A stretch of 33,625 bases of DNA from an uncultured Eubacteriales bacterium (GTDB lineage Bacteria > Bacillota > Clostridia > Oscillospirales > Oscillospiraceae), in contig URQA01000009.1 of NCBI GenBank assembly GCA_900549885.1, forward strand, positions 1 to 33,625, in the 5' to 3' direction. Each line of letters begins with the position of its first letter. The stretch's first letter is position 1. This document shows, piece after piece, positions 31,174-33,625 of the stretch. The translations under genes and the position numbers were made by a program. The notes under the pieces were generated by a model. That model worked only from the letters and a program-made list of their open reading frames with translations, ran no database searches and was not told the origin of the DNA.

Positions 31174-31182
31174 ATTGTATCA
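31174..31182 (-). promoter_or_regulatory. Extended -10 promoter candidate for the GH3 operon
   Basis: On the - strand TGATACAAT (complement of 31174-31182) is an extended -10 box, about 210 bases upstream of the permuted GH3 start; no clear -35 is seen. The long leader (30965-31170) is GC-rich and carries no recognised riboswitch. Confidence 0.4.
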
Positions 31183-31264
31183 GATTCTCCGGGCAGCGGC
31201 ACACAGCCTGCGCAAATTGTTGAATTCATCCCGTATTCTGTTTTCCCTTGTCGTGTTTTTGTAC

Positions 31265-31306
31265 AAAAAAGCCCCCCCGTTGTCCATCAACATGACAACA
31301 GGGGGC
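31265..31306 (-). terminator. Rho-independent terminator after the sensor kinase gene
   Basis: On the - strand GCCCCCTGTTGTC pairs with GACAACGGGGGGGC around a short loop, directly followed by TTTTTT (A-run 31265-31270). It begins four bases after the kinase stop and separates the two-component genes from the GH3 operon. Confidence 0.9.
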
Positions 31307-31309
31307 TGG

Positions 31310-32632
31310 TCACACCTCTTTCGGCTGGGCTGGACGGGGGAACAGCAGTTGGAGCACGAACCACTGCTTTTCCATCCGCGCCGTCACTGTGCCGCCATAT
31401 TTTTTAGCTACATAGCGGATGCTTTTCAGCCCGTAACCGTGGAAGTTCCGATCCTCCTTGGTAGTCACCGGCAGGCCCTCTGAAAAGTTCAGCGAGCCTT
31501 CGCAGTAGTTCTCAAACCGGATGAGCACAAAATCCCGCTGGGCGGAGACGGACACATGGATCAGCCGTTTTTCCGGGTCCGCAATACGTTCTTCACACTC
31601 AATAGCATTGTCCAGAGCGTTGCCGAACACTGCGCTCAGGTCCATCACCTCCATGAAATCCAGCAGCGCGCCATCCGCCACGCAGGTCAGGCCAATGCCG
31701 TGCTGAGCACAGTAGAGGCTCTTGCTGGTGAGCACCGTGTCCAGCACCTGGTTGCCGGTCTTGTTCTGAGCTTCATAGGTGCGGATCTCCGCCTCCATCT
31801 GATCCAGGTATGTCTCCCGCTGCTCCGCGTCCGGCTCTGCCCGGAGCACCATGATCTGGTGCTTCAGGTCATGATATTTCCGGTTGATGAGGTCGATGCT
31901 GTCTCTGGACATCTGATATTGCTGATACTGCTTTTGCAGCACGTTTTGAACCGCCTCCAGCTCTCGCAGCACCCTCAGCTCACGGCACTGAAGATGATGG
32001 GCGTACAGGATAGCTAGGCCGCCCAGGTCCATAATGGTGCGGACATTGTAGATCTCCGGGCCGTACTGGGAGCTGAAGGGTGTCCGAATGGTGAGAAAGC
32101 TCAGGTTACTCAGCGCAAACACCGCCACACCGATGATGGCAGCCGCGCTCAGCTCCCGCCAGGTGACTTCCAGTGCGCCGCCCTTGGCGGACAGCCGCCG
32201 CACCAGCCCGCCCATCAGCAGGAACACCGCCAGATACACCGCCACCAGCAGGCCGGCCCGCATCCATGCAGACGCCTCCCGGTTCAACAGCAGAAAGCAG
32301 TAGAGCTGCCATTCCAGCGATGCGGCGAACTCTGCCAGCACGAAGGCGTGAATACAGTAATAGGCCGCATCCCTTGGACTGATCCGGCAGCAACCGGCCA
32401 GCAGGCCCAGCATCAGCAGCACCGCAGCCGCCATGCAGGGCAGCCAAAATCCGATGGGCAAATCGCCGGTAAGGATGAGAAAGGCGGTGAGCGCCGCCAG
32501 CCCCGCTCCCGCCCAAAGTCCCATCCGCCAGCCATGAAACCGCCGGGGCAGGGCCTGGATATACACCATACATGCCAGCCATTCCGCCAGGGCGGTATAC
32601 AGCCGGGGAATATCGGGCAGTGTGTTGCTCAT
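31310..32632 (-). CDS. LytS/AgrC-type sensor histidine kinase (GHKL ATPase)
   Basis: A 440-residue membrane kinase. The N-terminal ~210 residues contain about six hydrophobic spans with little outside, as in peptide-sensing AgrC-like kinases. A coiled helix ('LRELEAVQNVLQKQYQQYQMSRDSIDLINRKYHDLKHQ') carries the phospho-accepting H254. The GHKL ATPase domain has the N box 'FGNALDNAIE' (N338, N342) and the G box 'HGYGLKSIRYVAKKYGG'. The ATG overlaps the stop of the response-regulator gene (32629-32632), so the pair is coupled. It is 345 bases upstream of, and codirectional with, the GH3 operon, so that operon is a candidate target; the signal is unknown. Confidence 0.93.
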   Translation of the reverse strand: MSNTLPDIPRLYTALAEWLACMVYIQALPRRFHGWRMGLWAGAGLAALTAFLILTGDLPIGFWLPCMAAAVLLMLGLLAGCCRISPRDAAYYCIHAFVLAEFAASLEWQLYCFLLLNREASAWMRAGLLVAVYLAVFLLMGGLVRRLSAKGGALEVTWRELSAAAIIGVAVFALSNLSFLTIRTPFSSQYGPEIYNVRTIMDLGGLAILYAHHLQCRELRVLRELEAVQNVLQKQYQQYQMSRDSIDLINRKYHDLKHQIMVLRAEPDAEQRETYLDQMEAEIRTYEAQNKTGNQVLDTVLTSKSLYCAQHGIGLTCVADGALLDFMEVMDLSAVFGNALDNAIECEERIADPEKRLIHVSVSAQRDFVLIRFENYCEGSLNFSEGLPVTTKEDRNFHGYGLKSIRYVAKKYGGTVTARMEKQWFVLQLLFPRPAQPKEV

Positions 32633-33339
32633 TTCATCACCTCACCCATATAGTTGGACAGCGCCTCCAAAAAGGCGTTTTTCCGAGGACGGCTCAGCTT
32701 CAACTGCTCACCCTGGACTATAGCGCAGCCGTCTTGGACGCCATCCACATGCTCCAGGTTGATGAGATAGCTGTTGTTGCCTCGGAAAAAATGCGCTCCA
32801 GACAGATGTTCTTCCGCCTGGCGCATGGTGAGGCCAGAACGGAAGCTGCCAGACCGTGTGTGAAACGTGAGATCATGGTCCTGGCTCTCCACATAGTAGA
32901 TCTCGGAAGTGTCCAGCTTACGCACTCCGCCCTTCACTGGGAGGGCAATGTATTTGCGTTCCCTGCGCTTGAGCCGAGATATGGCCCGCTCCAGCCGCTG
33001 GCTGAACGCAAAATAGCTGACTGGCTTTAGCACATAATCCAGCGCGTCCACAGCGTATCCCCGAATGGCATACTGGGCCATATTGGTAATAAAAATGATA
33101 ACCACCTGGGGGTCTGTTCTCCGGATCAGCTCCGCTGCCGTCATACCATCCAGAAAGGGCATCTCCACATCCATTAAAATGATGTCAAACTGGGCGTGAA
33201 AGCCCTCTACCAACCCATCCCCGTCAGAATATTCTGTGACATCAAAGGACTCCCCGAGCTGCTGGCTGAATCGATCCACGTATTCTCGCAGTTGCTTGGC
33301 ATACTGCTGTTCATCTTCGACGATAGCCATACGAATCAT
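32629..33339 (-). CDS. LytTR-family response regulator
   Basis: A 236-residue regulator with a receiver domain (residues 1-120; acidic pair near E8-D9, phosphorylation site D57 in 'IILMDVEMPFLDG', conserved Lys in 'VLKPVSY'). A LytTR DNA-binding domain follows ('KYIALPVKGGVRKLDTSEIYYVESQDHDLTFHTRSG...HFFRGNNSYLINLEHV'). ATG at 33339 with GGGGGAG upstream. First gene of a two-gene operon with the GHKL kinase. LytTR proteins bind paired direct repeats; TAAAGGGG occurs twice, 11 bases apart, just upstream of the start on the - strand, but part of that is the ribosome binding site. Confidence 0.95.
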   Translation of the reverse strand: MIRMAIVEDEQQYAKQLREYVDRFSQQLGESFDVTEYSDGDGLVEGFHAQFDIILMDVEMPFLDGMTAAELIRRTDPQVVIIFITNMAQYAIRGYAVDALDYVLKPVSYFAFSQRLERAISRLKRRERKYIALPVKGGVRKLDTSEIYYVESQDHDLTFHTRSGSFRSGLTMRQAEEHLSGAHFFRGNNSYLINLEHVDGVQDGCAIVQGEQLKLSRPRKNAFLEALSNYMGEVMK

Positions 33340-33373
33340 TCAGGCACTCCCCCTTTACAGCCCCTTTATTTTC

Positions 33374-33403
33374 AGTATAGCATTTTTGGAAGGGCGTACA
33401 CAA
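33374..33403 (-). promoter_or_regulatory. Promoter of the two-component operon
   Basis: On the - strand TTGTGT (complement of 33398-33403), an 18-base spacer and TATACT (complement of 33374-33379) with an upstream TGC (extended -10) lie 35 bases before the response-regulator ATG. Confidence 0.65.
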
Positions 33404-33489
33404 TACCCCATCAAACTTTTTCCTCCACGTAGTAGTTCTTTATTCTATAATTGATAAAGGCATCACCGTTCCGCCGATAACGGCGGCAA

Positions 33490-33625
33490 CACCGCTCACT
33501 CTATTTAGCTGCGGGAACCGATGTGTAAGCCTTTACCGCAGGGGCGGTTCTGTATGAGCGCCACCACTCCGCCGGGTTCACCCTGGATACCTACGCCCAC
33601 GTCACCACAGCGGCCCAGAAGGAGG
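33490..33625 (+). pseudogene. Degenerate C-terminal fragment of a Tn916-type integrase (runs off the window)
   Basis: 'RSLYLAAGTDV' (about 33498-33530) resembles the region after the HxxR motif. After a stop and frameshift, 'HHSAGFTLDTYAHVTTAAQKE' continues to the window edge with the second catalytic His and nucleophile Tyr. The upstream catalytic residues are missing, so it is a relic, similar in type to the broken integrase at 21892-22660. The stretch 33404-33489 holds only a CCGCCG/CGGCGG hairpin (33471-33486). Confidence 0.7.

Noticed and set aside
33471..33486. CCGCCG/CGGCGG hairpin as a terminator
   Set aside because: No T-run on either side and no gene ending nearby; it lies at the start of the integrase relic.
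1..33625. CRISPR array, tRNA, rRNA or complete insertion sequence
   Set aside because: I saw no regularly spaced direct repeats, no cloverleaf-like or rRNA sequence, and no transposase; the only recombinases are the intact tyrosine recombinase and two integrase relics.

Overview
The window looks like a chromosomal segment of an anaerobic gut Firmicute, most likely an Oscillospiraceae/Flavonifractor-type Clostridium relative. The signs are GGAGG-type ribosome binding sites, moderate-to-high GC coding DNA, lipobox lipoproteins, a sodium-pumping decarboxylase, a LytTR two-component system, a ribose-type ABC transporter and Tn916-type integrase relics. This placement is inferred from gene content only; there is no rRNA or marker gene here. 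I see no tRNA, rRNA or CRISPR array.

Layout. (1) 1-2949, + strand: the end of a Na+-translocating decarboxylase operon (biotin carrier cut by the window edge, membrane beta subunit, a 45-residue small subunit), then a carboxymuconolactone-decarboxylase-like protein and a 3-hydroxyisobutyrate-dehydrogenase-type reductase. (2) 2950-3930: about 0.9 kb without a gene, holding several hairpins, then a near-consensus promoter followed by a 29-bp palindromic operator. (3) 3931-12724, + strand: a ROK-type regulator and a tightly packed cluster (ion-transporter-superfamily permease, hydantoinase/oxoprolinase-type ATPase, TIM-barrel protein, DUF4127 protein, FAD oxidoreductase, HExxH protein). This looks like an uncharacterised uptake and degradation pathway. 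(4) 13227-20051, - strand: amidohydrolase, substrate-binding lipoprotein, two permeases, a double ATPase, and a LysR regulator upstream. (5) 20052-21194: a candidate invertible DNA switch. A 21-bp inverted repeat encloses 219 bp between the LysR start and the 3' end of an intact tyrosine recombinase gene. (6) 21300-22710: a broken Tn916-type integrase and a leftward terminator. (7) 23044-30964, - strand: a five-gene glycan operon (circularly permuted GH3 with membrane anchors, small membrane protein, lipoprotein, classical GH3, GtrA-like flippase). (8) 31310-33339, - strand: a LytTR-type sensor kinase and response regulator. (9) 33490-33625: another degenerate integrase fragment running off the window.

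Main discovery candidate. The 20075-20335 segment has the anatomy of a phase-variable promoter switch. The two 21-bp repeats are identical, inverted, and have an asymmetric 4-bp centre. One repeat ends 7 bases from the recombinase stop codon and the other lies about 25 bases upstream of the LysR start. In the orientation shown, the segment's perfect TATAAT box points away from LysR, and a leftward terminator inside the segment insulates LysR. Inversion would aim the promoter at LysR and remove the terminator from its path. LysR sits directly upstream of the ABC transporter/amidohydrolase genes, so the switch could make use of an unidentified substrate an ON/OFF trait. This is inference from one sequence; mapping reads across the junctions would settle it.
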